From contig CAISWQ010000029.1 of assembly GCA_903889245.1 (NCBI GenBank), positions 1 to 64,000 of the forward strand: 64,000 bases of DNA, given 5' to 3'. Source of the stretch: an uncultured Lentisphaerota bacterium (GTDB lineage Bacteria > Verrucomicrobiota > Kiritimatiellia > CAIQIC01). The translations under genes and the position numbers were made by a program. Below the pieces are notes generated by a model. That model was not told where the DNA came from. It made no database searches and worked only from the letters and a program-made list of their open reading frames with translations. This document shows positions 23,665-32,570 of the stretch, piece by piece (the stretch's first letter is position 1; each line of letters opens with the position of its first letter).

Positions 23665-26097
23665 TCAGGGCGCGTCCACGCGCTCAAGCATCCGGGCGGC
23701 GAGGGCCTGCGGGAAGTAGAGGAAGACGCGGGCGCTGACGGCACCGAGGCCGTAGGCGGCGGCGGGGTCGTCGGTGGCGAGTTCGCAGTCGAGCCGCGCG
23801 AGGTTGCCGATGAGTGCGACGCGGTAGGCGATCTTCCAGCGGGCATTGGTCTTGGGGACGCCGCGCACGAAGTCGTAGTGCCGCCAGCGGGCCTGGAAGA
23901 GCGAAGTGGGCAGTTGGAACGCGGTGTCGGTGGGTGCCTCGTTCATCAATTGAATGGCGACGAGTTTGTCAGCACGGTCCACGATCAGCAGCAGGCGGTT
24001 GAAGCCGTTGACCAGCGGGATGGTCAGGTCGTGGACGAAGTAATGGCCGTCGGGGAACAGCGGGCTTTTGAGCGGTTGCATGCCGCCGGCGGTGGCACCG
24101 AAGGCGCGCGCGGCGGTCTCGGCGGGCGCGCCGTAGGGGATGCGTTCGTAGAGCAGCAGGTTCAGGGTGCTGGCGTCGGGATCGGGGGCATAGAGGCTGA
24201 AGAGGTCGCGGAACTCATCCATGGCGGCCGCGCGCGCGGCGGGCTTGGTCTTCCAGGCGGCGGCCAGCGCGGCCTCGTCCACGGGTGCGGGCGGGATGCC
24301 GGGCGGCGGCGCGGGCGTCACGACCTTGTTGGTGGCGACGGGCGTGGGCGTCACGACGCGCGCCGGGGTGCGCGCCAGCATGTTGCTGAAGGCCTCGGGC
24401 GGCGGCTCCGGCGGCAGGTCCATGCTCGGCAGCGGCGGCAGCGTGGCGACACTGAAGCCGGGCGGCGGCGCGACCTTGGAGGAGAGGCGCGCGTCGGCGA
24501 GCAGTTGGAAGCATTTCTGCACGCGGCGATCCACGGTGGCCGAGTCGAACTGCGCCTCCTTGGAGGCGTTGAAGTCGCTGATGGCCTGGCGCACGGCGAT
24601 CTCGACGCGCTGGACGACCGGGATGTTCATCCGGCCGGTGTAGGACTTGTAGAGGTCCACGGCGTAATTGAAGAAGCGCGCGGCGCGCTGGTAATGCGCC
24701 GAATGCACCACCTCGTTGGCGGCGGGGCGCGCGACGCCATTGGTGCGGACGGCCACGGGCGGCGGCGCGCTGGTGGTGGTGACGGTCGGCGCCACCGTTT
24801 CATGCGTGGCGACCTCCGGCGGAACGTTGGTCCGCGTGGAGGGCGGGGCGGGCACCACGACAAATTTTTCGGAACTGGTGACGTGTGCCACGGCGCCCGT
24901 CTGTCGCGGTGGTTTGGGCGGTTTCCGCACTTCGTTGGTCTTGGTCGCGGGCGGTGGCCGCAACGGCTGCGGCAACTTGTCGTTTAATAACAGGTACATG
25001 TAGGTCGCGCCGAGGCCGATGGCGATCAGGGAGGCGATGATGATGATCTGGATGATCACCAGCGTCCAGTTGCGCGGGCGGCGCGAGTTGGCCGGCGTGG
25101 TCTGCGCGGCGAGCGTCGAGCCGCCATCGAGCGCGCCGGCGGAAATCGTCAGCACATTTTTCTTGGGCGCGGTGACCTGCATCCGGTACTTGCCGGGATT
25201 GGAGGTGCGCCACGCGCCGCGCAACACGGTGCTCGCGCCGGCGGGCGGCAGGTCGCCGGGCGGCAGATAGCCCTCGCGTACTTCCTGCAGGTCGGCGATG
25301 ACCTCGGTCCACTTCACGGGCCGCAGGGTGCGGTCCTTGATCATCATGCGCTCGATCAGCGCGCCGAGCGCGGGCGTCAGGTTCGGGTTGAGGTCGAGCG
25401 GGTCGAGCAGGAAATCGGTCTGCTGGCGTTCGAGCGGCGCGGTGCCGGGCGTGTCGCCAAACGGCAGGCGGCCGGTGACCATGTGATAGAGCGTGGCGCC
25501 GAGCGCATAGATGTCGGTGGCGCAGTCGAGGTGCGCCTCGCCGCGCGCCTGCTCCGGCGAGATGTAGTTGGGCGTGCCGACGATGTAGTCGTCGTGGCCA
25601 GTGGTGCCCTGCGGACCGAGCGCGCGGGCGAGGCCGAGATCGGCGACCTTCACGGTGCCGTCGCGGTCAATCATGATGTTGTCGGGCTTGATGTCGCAAT
25701 GAATCATCTTCGCCGAATCCCACGCGTAGCTCAACGCGGCGGCGACGCCGAGGGTGATGTCGAGCGCGGTCTCCTCGTCGAGTGCGCCGCGTTTGTGGAT
25801 GCGGTGGCCGATGGTGTAGCCATCAATGAACTCCATCACGAAATAGACGGCCTCGGCGGTTTCGCCGGCGTCGAAGACCTGGATGATGCCGCTGTGCTTG
25901 AGCTTGGCCGCCGCCATCGCCTCCTTGCGAAAGCGGGCCATGGCGTCAGCATCCTGGCGCCATTCCGGCATCAGGATCTTGATCGCCACCATCCGGTCCA
26001 ATGAGACTTGACGGGCCTTCCAGACGACAGCCATGCCGCCTTCGCCCAATTTCTCCAAAATCTCATAACCCGGCAATTCAAAGCCAAGGGTACTCAT
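23665..26097 (-). CDS. transmembrane Ser/Thr protein kinase
   Basis: An 810-residue protein with an N-terminal Hanks-type kinase domain (1-280): glycine loop GEGGMAVVWK (18-27), Lys40 in VAIK, catalytic loop HCDIKPDN (133-140, HRD changed to HCD), DLG in place of DFG (153-155) and activation segment GTPNYISPEQ. A single transmembrane helix lies near 350-372. The outer region of over 400 residues starts Pro/Thr-rich and ends in an unassigned folded domain. It is probably a sensor kinase; a partner could be the FHA protein at 5.5-7.1 kb. No ribosome site is obvious at the chosen ATG, though it directly precedes the kinase domain. Confidence 0.9.
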   Translation of the reverse strand: MSTLGFELPGYEILEKLGEGGMAVVWKARQVSLDRMVAIKILMPEWRQDADAMARFRKEAMAAAKLKHSGIIQVFDAGETAEAVYFVMEFIDGYTIGHRIHKRGALDEETALDITLGVAAALSYAWDSAKMIHCDIKPDNIMIDRDGTVKVADLGLARALGPQGTTGHDDYIVGTPNYISPEQARGEAHLDCATDIYALGATLYHMVTGRLPFGDTPGTAPLERQQTDFLLDPLDLNPNLTPALGALIERMMIKDRTLRPVKWTEVIADLQEVREGYLPPGDLPPAGASTVLRGAWRTSNPGKYRMQVTAPKKNVLTISAGALDGGSTLAAQTTPANSRRPRNWTLVIIQIIIIASLIAIGLGATYMYLLLNDKLPQPLRPPPATKTNEVRKPPKPPRQTGAVAHVTSSEKFVVVPAPPSTRTNVPPEVATHETVAPTVTTTSAPPPVAVRTNGVARPAANEVVHSAHYQRAARFFNYAVDLYKSYTGRMNIPVVQRVEIAVRQAISDFNASKEAQFDSATVDRRVQKCFQLLADARLSSKVAPPPGFSVATLPPLPSMDLPPEPPPEAFSNMLARTPARVVTPTPVATNKVVTPAPPPGIPPAPVDEAALAAAWKTKPAARAAAMDEFRDLFSLYAPDPDASTLNLLLYERIPYGAPAETAARAFGATAGGMQPLKSPLFPDGHYFVHDLTIPLVNGFNRLLLIVDRADKLVAIQLMNEAPTDTAFQLPTSLFQARWRHYDFVRGVPKTNARWKIAYRVALIGNLARLDCELATDDPAAAYGLGAVSARVFLYFPQALAARMLERVDAP

Positions 26098-26286
26098 GAG
26101 TCACGCGCACCATAAACGAATTACCCGCATTGCGCAATTACTTGGTGAGGCAGGGAGCACATTTTATTCCAGCCAGCGGCGGTTTTATGGAGACGCGGAC
26201 CGGGCAGGCAGCGCGGGCGTGAAACGTCCTTGGTTTTGTGAGCCAAGAGGGGCGTTGCTCCTTGATGGTCGCGTGTGGCGGAGCGG

Positions 26287-26315
26287 TTGCTTCGGGGGGC
26301 CGGATGGGCTATAAG
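26287..26315 (+). promoter_or_regulatory. probable promoter of ctpA-tsaD
   Basis: TTGCTT, 17 bases, TATAAG, placed 37 bases before the protease start. It is the only clear promoter-like pair I see in the 255-bp gap after the kinase gene. Confidence 0.6.
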
Positions 26316-26352
26316 TCCGCCCCGCGCCGCAGGGCGCGCGAAAGAGGCGACG

Positions 26353-27651
26353 ATGCAACTGAAAAAGTTGGGGTGGGGCGTGGGCTGGGCGTTGCTGGCG
26401 GCGGCGTTGGCGGTCAACCTTGTCAGCGCCGCGCGACTCCACGCCCGTGAGAGCCGCAGCGACCGCGAGCAGGCCTACGAAAAAATGGCCCTGTTCACCA
26501 AGGTCATCGAGCAGGTCCGCGAGGCCTACGTGGAGACGAATAAGGTCGCCTACACCAACCTTATATATGGGGCGCTTCGCGGCATGCTCCAGTCGCTCGA
26601 TCCGCACAGCCAGTTCCTCGACCCGGCGACCTACCAGGACATGAAGGACGACACCAGCGGCCAGTTTGGCGGGCTCGGCATCTTCGTGGGCATGAAGGAT
26701 GGCCTGCCGACCGTGATCGCGCCGATGGAGGATACACCGGGCTTCCGCGCGGGTATCCTGCCGGGCGACAAGATCATCGAGATTGACGGCAAGACGACCG
26801 AGGGGCTCGCGCTCGACGAAGTCGTCAAGAAGATGCGCGGCCCGCCGGGCACCAAGGTGGTGCTGCGGCTGATGCGGCCGAAGACCCAGGCGCTGCGCAC
26901 GGTCGAGGTGGTTCGCGCGGAAATCAACGTGCCGAGTATCAAGGACGCGCAACTCCTCGAGGATGGCATTGGCTATATCCGCCTGCTCTCGTTCAGCGAG
27001 CACACCGCCGCGGATTTACAGAAGGCGCTCGACGAGCTGAACAAGCAGGGGCTGCGCGCGCTCGTGCTCGACATGCGCAACAACCCCGGCGGCCTGCTCT
27101 CCTCTGCGGTCGAGGTCAGCCAGAAGTTCCTGAAGAAGGGCGACCTGATCGTCTCCACCATCGGTCGCACGGAGAAGCAGTTGCTCGTCGAGAAGGCCGG
27201 CGGGCGCGTCCACTACCTCGACTTCCCTATGGCAATCCTCGTCAACGGCGGCAGCGCGAGCGCCGCGGAGATTGTCTCCGGCGCGTTGCAGGACCAGCAC
27301 CGCGCGTTCCTCGTTGGCGAGAAAACCTTCGGCAAGGGCTCCGTGCAGAGCGTCATCCCGATGGATGATGGCTCCGCGCTGAAGTTGACGACGGCGAAAT
27401 ATTACACGCCCGGCAAACGCGTCATTCACGAGCACGGCATCGAGCCGGACATCGTTGTGGCGATGCCGCCGGAGGATTTCCGCAAGCTCTGGCTCCAGCG
27501 CCAGCGCCCGAAAAATGCGACGCCCACCGACGAGGCCGAGGCCGAGGCGCGCGTCAGCGATGTGCAGCTCGACCGCGCCGTGGATGCGCTCAAGGGCGTG
27601 CTCGTCTTCGGCAAGCGCGCGCAGACGCGGCCGGCCGCCCCGAAATCCTGA
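26353..27651 (+). CDS. ctpA: carboxyl-terminal processing protease (S41, CtpA/Prc)
   Basis: A 432-residue envelope protease with an N-terminal signal or anchor. A PDZ domain is seen as GGLGIFVGMKDG and the PGDKIIEIDG segment. The S41A catalytic core follows, with serine in NGGSASAAEI and lysine in EKTFGKGSVQ, then PGKRVIHEHGIEPDI. It degrades or trims periplasmic proteins from their C-termini. The start at MQLKKLGWG is preferred because AGAGG lies just upstream and the hydrophobic segment begins there. The stop shares a base with the tsaD start. Confidence 0.93.
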   Translation: MQLKKLGWGVGWALLAAALAVNLVSAARLHARESRSDREQAYEKMALFTKVIEQVREAYVETNKVAYTNLIYGALRGMLQSLDPHSQFLDPATYQDMKDDTSGQFGGLGIFVGMKDGLPTVIAPMEDTPGFRAGILPGDKIIEIDGKTTEGLALDEVVKKMRGPPGTKVVLRLMRPKTQALRTVEVVRAEINVPSIKDAQLLEDGIGYIRLLSFSEHTAADLQKALDELNKQGLRALVLDMRNNPGGLLSSAVEVSQKFLKKGDLIVSTIGRTEKQLLVEKAGGRVHYLDFPMAILVNGGSASAAEIVSGALQDQHRAFLVGEKTFGKGSVQSVIPMDDGSALKLTTAKYYTPGKRVIHEHGIEPDIVVAMPPEDFRKLWLQRQRPKNATPTDEAEAEARVSDVQLDRAVDALKGVLVFGKRAQTRPAAPKS

Positions 27652-28697
27652 TGAACCTGCTCGCCATCGAAACCTCGTGCGACGAGACGAGCGTCGCCGT
27701 GCTCACCGCGCCCCGGCAGTTGCGCGCGAACCTGGTCTTTACGCAGATCGCCAAGCACCGCCCCTACGGCGGCGTCGTGCCGGAGATCGCCTCGCGCTGC
27801 CATGTTGAGGAATTGCCCGGCCTGTTGCGGCAGGCGGTGGCCGAGTCCGGGCTGGGCTGGGGCGATCTCGACGCCGTCGCCGTCACGCACGGGCCCGGTC
27901 TCGCGAGCGCGCTGCTCGTCGGGCTCTCCGCGGCGCAGGCGCTCGCGTTACGGCTCGCTGTGCCGCTGCTCGCGGTCAATCATCTGGAGGGGCACCTCTA
28001 CTCGCTCTTCCTCGACGAGGCCGCGCCCGCCTTTAACGACGCGTTGCCCTTTCTCGCGCTGATCGTCTCTGGCGGCCACACGCAGCTCGTTCGCGTCGAG
28101 GCGCCGGGCGTCTACCGCCTGCTCGGCCAGACGCTCGACGACGCTGCTGGCGAGGCGCTCGACAAAGGTGCGAAGCTGCTCGGCCTCGGCTATCCCGGCG
28201 GCCCGGTGATCGAGCGCGCCGCGCAGGGCGGCGACCCGCAGAGCGTCAAGTTTCCGCGCGGCCAGCCGACCGGGTGCGCGGGCGGACTCGAACCCGCGCT
28301 GTGCTTCAGCTACAGCGGGCTGAAGACCGCGCTGCTCTATCACCTCAAGGCGCAGCCCGCGGCCGCGCAGTCGCCGGAACTCGCGCACACCGCGGCGAGC
28401 TATCAGGAGGCCGTGTTCGAGGCGCTGATCGAGCGCAGCGCCCGCGCGCTGGAGCGCGAGCGCGTGAAATTTTTCGGCTGCTGCGGCGGCGTCTCGATCA
28501 ACAAGCGATTGCGCGCGAAGCTCGCGGAACTCGCCGCGCAGGTGGGCGTGCCGCTGCTGCTCGCGCCGCCGAAGTTCTGCACCGACAACGCCGCGATGAT
28601 CGCCGCCGCCGCCGCGCGGCAACTCCCGCTCGCGCCCGGCGCGGAAAAACTGCCACGGCTCGACGCGCACCCGGAGCTGCCCTTCGGCGAGGCGTGA
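27651..28697 (+). CDS. tsaD: tRNA N6-adenosine threonylcarbamoyltransferase TsaD
   Basis: A 348-residue ASKHA-fold enzyme that, with TsaB and TsaE, installs t6A37 in ANN-decoding tRNAs. The opening LLAIETSCDETSVAV, the metal histidines in VNHLEGHLYS, and SGGHTQLV, GYPGGPVIE, FSYSGLKTA and TDNAAMIA are all diagnostic. The start overlaps the ctpA stop at one base (TGATG). Confidence 0.96.
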   Translation: MNLLAIETSCDETSVAVLTAPRQLRANLVFTQIAKHRPYGGVVPEIASRCHVEELPGLLRQAVAESGLGWGDLDAVAVTHGPGLASALLVGLSAAQALALRLAVPLLAVNHLEGHLYSLFLDEAAPAFNDALPFLALIVSGGHTQLVRVEAPGVYRLLGQTLDDAAGEALDKGAKLLGLGYPGGPVIERAAQGGDPQSVKFPRGQPTGCAGGLEPALCFSYSGLKTALLYHLKAQPAAAQSPELAHTAASYQEAVFEALIERSARALERERVKFFGCCGGVSINKRLRAKLAELAAQVGVPLLLAPPKFCTDNAAMIAAAAARQLPLAPGAEKLPRLDAHPELPFGEA

Positions 28698-28727
28698 AGA
28701 GCGGGGGACGAGTGGTGAGGGGTGGCG

Positions 28728-28837
28728 TCCAAGGATTGGGGAAATTTCCCTTCGGATTTCCGAGGCTTGGAAAAGTTCGGACGTCTTTTCCCCGGGCCTT
28801 GGAAAACGGCGGCCGGTTTTTCCCCAAGGCTTGGAAC
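28728..28837. repeat. 19-bp palindrome cluster, 4 copies
   Basis: Copies begin at about 28,728, 28,757, 28,786 and 28,817, 29-31 bp apart. The last two carry extra Cs in the left arm. With the tRNA promoter they occupy the region between tsaD and tRNA-Gly; I see nothing else there. Confidence 0.9.
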
Positions 28838-28879
28838 GCGGGCTGAATTTTTTTCGTTGTGCGTGCGAGCACATCAGAC

Positions 28880-28908
28880 TTGACCCATCAACGGCCGGCG
28901 GGTTATGT
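28880..28908 (+). promoter_or_regulatory. probable promoter of tRNA-Gly
   Basis: TTGACC, 17 bases, TTATGT, ending 11 bases before the mature tRNA 5' end. Confidence 0.55.
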
Positions 28909-28919
28909 GGGCGCGGCAC

Positions 28920-28993
28920 GCGGGTGTAGCTCAACGGTAGAGCTCCAGCCTTCCAAGCTGGCTATGACGGTTCGATTCCGTTCACCCGCTCCA
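28920..28993 (+). tRNA. tRNA-Gly (anticodon TCC)
   Basis: The acceptor arms GCGGGTG and CACCCGC pair fully. The anticodon stem CCAGC/GCTGG holds the loop CTTCCAA, giving anticodon TCC. The T arm contains GTTCGATTC. The 3' CCA is encoded. Confidence 0.97.
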
Positions 28994-29062
28994 TCATCAT
29001 GCCGGGCTGGGTGCAAGACTTTGTGGGGAGGTCATTTTTTTGAGGGCCAAATGGTTTCTGTA

Positions 29063-29091
29063 TTGACGTGGATGGGGTCGCCGAATAGAGT
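29063..29091 (+). promoter_or_regulatory. probable promoter of the pilus/secretin cluster
   Basis: TTGACG, 17 bases, TAGAGT, 47 bases before the first gene of the cluster. The -35 matches the consensus at five of six positions. Confidence 0.55.
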
Positions 29092-29138
29092 CGCGCGGCT
29101 TTTGTGGGTTGTCCCAAGTGTAGCGGCGGAGGCGTATC

Positions 29139-29762
29139 ATGATGAAACGCTGGACATGGATGGTAATGTGCGGAGTGGCGTGCGCGGCGGTGGTCGCGTG
29201 GTCGGCCGTGGTGCCGGCGCCACCCCCGGCGGTCGGTCCAGGTGGTCTGCCTAAGAACGCGGTCGCGTTGAAAAAATTGGATGTGCAGCCCAAACTGTTG
29301 ACGCCGACCTACCAGGTGACACCGCTGCCGCCAGCCTCCAAGAATCCGCGCTACTGGTACCAGATGACGCTGCACTTCGACACGCATCTGGAGTGGCTCG
29401 ATGATCTGGATTTCCGTTGTTACGTGCTCCTCAAGGCGAAGCCGGGCGCCGGCGCCGGCAAGCAAATGCTGCTGCGCGGCGATACGACGCTGGTCAATGT
29501 GGCCAAGGGCAAACACAAGCTGGATTTCTTCGTGCATCCCAGCACGATGTTGCGCTATGGCGAGGTCGAGGCCGTGGCGGTGGTGCTCTCGAAAGCAGAG
29601 CAGGTGATCGGCATGATGAGTCAGCCGCCCAGCCCGAAGCGCTGGTGGGAGGATTATTCGCCGGTGCCGAACATGGTACTCAAGCGTGGCGAGACGCCGT
29701 GGGCGCTGATCAACTACGATGACTACGAGCAGGTGAAGGAACCGGCGACAGCCGCGCGGTGA
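29139..29762 (+). CDS. exported protein of pilus/secretin cluster (Amuc_1102-like)
   Basis: A 207-residue protein with a signal sequence (MVMCGVACAAVVAWSA). The mature part looks all-beta, with alternating hydrophobic strands such as RYWYQMTLHFDTHLEWL and HKLDFFVHP. It is the first gene of a five-gene cluster whose order matches Amuc_1102 to Amuc_1098 of Akkermansia as I recall it, where the first protein has an immunoglobulin-like fold. Homology is inferred from position and general character, not from alignment. GGAGG six bases upstream supports the start. Confidence 0.65.
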   Translation: MMKRWTWMVMCGVACAAVVAWSAVVPAPPPAVGPGGLPKNAVALKKLDVQPKLLTPTYQVTPLPPASKNPRYWYQMTLHFDTHLEWLDDLDFRCYVLLKAKPGAGAGKQMLLRGDTTLVNVAKGKHKLDFFVHPSTMLRYGEVEAVAVVLSKAEQVIGMMSQPPSPKRWWEDYSPVPNMVLKRGETPWALINYDDYEQVKEPATAAR

Positions 29763-29784
29763 AGCCGAGCAGGAAGCCCCCGAC

Positions 29785-31512
29785 ATGTTCAAAGCGGAAC
29801 GCATTTTGGCGCTGGATGTTGGCGCGAGCGGCCTAAAGCTGGCGGAGTTTGTCCCGCTCAAGGCCGGCGGCGTGGAGTTGGTGACGTATGCCGTGGGCGC
29901 GCTCAACCTTGATCCGCACGGCGATGCCGACCGGGGCACGGTCATCACCAGCACCCTGATGGGGATGCTCGCCGAAAGCGGCATCCAGCCGGGTCCGGTG
30001 TTGGTGTCGGTGGCGGGCCAGTCGGTCTTCTCCAAGTTCGTCAAGCTGCCGCCCACCGATCGCGACAAAATCCAGCAGATCGTGCAGTTCGAGGCCCAGC
30101 AGAATGTGCCGTTCCCAATAGATGAGGTGGTCTGGGATTATCAGCTCATTGGTCCGGCCGTGGCCGAGCTCGATGTCATGCTGGCGGCAATCAAGGCGGA
30201 CATCATCGAGCAGTTGTTTGCCGCCATTGAGGCGGCGGGGCTGGACCCGCAACTCGTGGACGTGGCCCCGATGGCGCTCTATAACGCGACGCGTTATAAT
30301 TATGCCGAGCTGCCGGCCTGCACGCTGGTGGTGGACATGGGTGCGCGCTCGACAGATTTGATTTTTATCGAGCAAGGCCGTGTGTTCAATCGCAGCATCC
30401 CCGTGGCGGGTAACGCGATCACGCAACAGATCATGCAGGAGTTCAATCTGACGTTCGCGGATGCCGAGGAGATGAAGAAGGCGCACGCCTTTGTCGCTTT
30501 TGGCGGCGCCTACGAGGGCCATAAGAGCGAGGTGGTGGACAAAGTCTCCAAGAGCGTGCGTGGCGTCATGACGCGGATGCATGCGGAGATCGTGCGCTCC
30601 ATCAATTTTTATCGCAGCCAGCAGGCGGGCGAGGCCCCGACGCTGGTGTTGCTGGCGGGCGGCACCTCGATCATTCCCTACACCGACACTTTTATGAAGG
30701 AGAAGTTGAGCGTTGAGGTTGATTATCTCAACCCGTTCAACAACGTCACCGTCCATACGAGCATTCCGGGCGAGCAGATCGGGAAGAGTGCGCATGTGCT
30801 GGGGCAGGTGGTGGGGCTGGCCTTGCGCCGTCGGATGCCGTGTCCGATTGAAATTGACCTGATGCCGCCGGCCAAATTGGCGACACGCGCCTTCCGCCGC
30901 AAGCAGCCCTTCTTCATCATGGCCATGCTGGGCGTCGTCCTGACCGTGGCCGTCTGGGCGCTCTATTTCCTTAAGATGGCGCAACTGGCGCACGCGCGGG
31001 CGCAGACACTCCAAACCAAGGTGGAGGCACTCGCCGGCGACGAGGCGCGGTTAATCGAGCAGGAAAGCCGCGTGAAGGATGTGGAAGGCAAGGTGGAGAA
31101 GCTGCTGGGGTTGACCGCGCGACGGACCCAGTGGTTGGAACTCCTCAAGCAAATTCGCAGCAGCATGCCCGATGGCATGACCTTGGTGTCCTTGGGCCCG
31201 TTGGGTGCCGCCCTGCCAGGGGGTACGGCGCCGGCGCCCGAAGCGGCCCCGCCTCCGCCGGCTCCGGGTGGGGAGGCGGCCGCGCCGACCGTGGCCGGAG
31301 AAATCAGTACGTTGGAAGCCAAGGGATTCATCTACCGCGACAAGATCAAAGACACCTCGGACGAAAAGAACCCTGTGCGTCTGTTCTGCGAAGCGTTGCG
31401 GGAGCAGCCGTTGTTCAGCAACAAGACCGAAGTTGTGAGCACGCCGATGCCCAATGATTTCGCTCAGGAATTTGTCGTGCATATTGTGCTTAAACAGCCC
31501 TTGAGGCCCTGA
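29785..31512 (+). CDS. pilM: PilM-PilN fusion (type IV pilus/type II secretion assembly)
   Basis: A 575-residue protein. Residues 1-350 form a PilM-type actin-like ATPase: LALDVGASGLKLAE, VVDMGARSTDLIFIEQG and LLAGGTSIIP. A PilN-like half follows: IEIDLMPP, then a transmembrane helix at about 375-397, a coiled coil and a periplasmic ferredoxin-like domain. In most bacteria these are two proteins joined by the conserved N-terminal PilN peptide (INLLP-like); here IDLMPP stands in that place within one chain. It would form the cytoplasmic collar and inner-membrane link of the machine. It overlaps the next gene by one base. Confidence 0.85.
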   Translation: MFKAERILALDVGASGLKLAEFVPLKAGGVELVTYAVGALNLDPHGDADRGTVITSTLMGMLAESGIQPGPVLVSVAGQSVFSKFVKLPPTDRDKIQQIVQFEAQQNVPFPIDEVVWDYQLIGPAVAELDVMLAAIKADIIEQLFAAIEAAGLDPQLVDVAPMALYNATRYNYAELPACTLVVDMGARSTDLIFIEQGRVFNRSIPVAGNAITQQIMQEFNLTFADAEEMKKAHAFVAFGGAYEGHKSEVVDKVSKSVRGVMTRMHAEIVRSINFYRSQQAGEAPTLVLLAGGTSIIPYTDTFMKEKLSVEVDYLNPFNNVTVHTSIPGEQIGKSAHVLGQVVGLALRRRMPCPIEIDLMPPAKLATRAFRRKQPFFIMAMLGVVLTVAVWALYFLKMAQLAHARAQTLQTKVEALAGDEARLIEQESRVKDVEGKVEKLLGLTARRTQWLELLKQIRSSMPDGMTLVSLGPLGAALPGGTAPAPEAAPPPPAPGGEAAAPTVAGEISTLEAKGFIYRDKIKDTSDEKNPVRLFCEALREQPLFSNKTEVVSTPMPNDFAQEFVVHIVLKQPLRP

Positions 31513-32570
31513 TGGAGTTCATCAAGCAAAATAAGCTGTTGGTGGTGGGTGGTGCGATTGCACTCGTGCTGTTCTTGGTGGCGGGTGCGTTTCTGTTCCT
31601 CAACCTCCGGCAATATGCGACGGATACCGGTGCGGCTGAGGAAAACCAGAGTCGTCTGACACAACTGGAAACCCGCCAACCGGGGCCGACGGCCGCGAAT
31701 GTGCAGACGGTTTCCAGCAATGCGGTGCTGCTGGAGAAAAGTCTGAAGCGGTTGCAAGCGGAATTGCGGCGAAACCAGATCGAGCCCGTGCATAAGCCGG
31801 GCTCGGTTTTCAATTTCTATCTCAAGACCATGATTGATCAGATCAACAAGGCGGCCGAGAAACAGAAGATGCTGGTGCCGGCCAAGTTTGATTACGGGTT
31901 CAAGGCCTATGTTGAGGGCCGGCAACCGGCCACCGGTGAGGTAGCGCGCCTCACAGTGCAAGTACAGGTGGTCAAGAGCTTGATGGATGTTTTGTTGCAG
32001 GCCAGGGTTGCGGAAATGGTCGCCATTGAGCGGCAGATGTTCGAGGAAGGCGCAACTCCGGCTGTGATTCCGGCAGCACCGGAAGGGCGGGGTGGTGAGG
32101 GGCGCGGTGGCGAAGCGCATCCTGCCGTACCGGGTGCAGCGGTTTACCCCTTGGAGCCGCCTGACGCGATGGGCCTCTACACCCGGGAGCATTTTACGTT
32201 GACGTTACGCATGACCGACGAGCGGTTGGCGGCCTTGATGAATCTCTTGACGCGGGATGTGCTCTCGGGTTCGCAACGGATGTTCGTGGCCGTTTCACGG
32301 ATCAGCTTGGGTGGGGTCGGCTTGCCGAAGGCTGGCGCGGCGGCTGAGACCGAGCCCTCGGCGGTGCGTGGCGAAGGCCGGGGAGCCGCCGTGCCTGCTC
32401 CAGAAACGCCACTCCCGGCCGAGGTTGCCGCGACTGAGAAACCCGCGCCGCCCAAACAACGCGAAGATCGTGTAGTGGCTGGCCGGGATCCCGTCACAGT
32501 GCAGTTGGATGTGGATGTGTACCGGTTCACTGCTCCCGCCGCGGTCACCAAAGAGAAGGGGGTCCCGTGA
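31512..32570 (+). CDS. PilO-like inner-membrane protein (Amuc_1100-like)
   Basis: A 352-residue protein with a short cytoplasmic tail, one transmembrane helix (about 8-32), a coiled coil and a periplasmic domain (LTVQVQVVKSLMDVLL). A second segment (FTLTLRMTDERLAALMNLL) has the same ferredoxin-like character, then a Pro/Ala/Glu-rich tail. Topology and position after PilM-PilN fit PilO or the Akkermansia protein Amuc_1100. Sequence identity cannot be judged here. The stop overlaps the next gene's GTG start. Confidence 0.7.
   Translation: MEFIKQNKLLVVGGAIALVLFLVAGAFLFLNLRQYATDTGAAEENQSRLTQLETRQPGPTAANVQTVSSNAVLLEKSLKRLQAELRRNQIEPVHKPGSVFNFYLKTMIDQINKAAEKQKMLVPAKFDYGFKAYVEGRQPATGEVARLTVQVQVVKSLMDVLLQARVAEMVAIERQMFEEGATPAVIPAAPEGRGGEGRGGEAHPAVPGAAVYPLEPPDAMGLYTREHFTLTLRMTDERLAALMNLLTRDVLSGSQRMFVAVSRISLGGVGLPKAGAAAETEPSAVRGEGRGAAVPAPETPLPAEVAATEKPAPPKQREDRVVAGRDPVTVQLDVDVYRFTAPAAVTKEKGVP

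Noticed and set aside
23587-24987. 466-residue open frame on the plus strand opposite the Ser/Thr kinase
   Set aside because: It begins in the palindrome cluster and then follows the complement of the kinase gene, with no domain pattern; GC-rich codon bias leaves such frames open.
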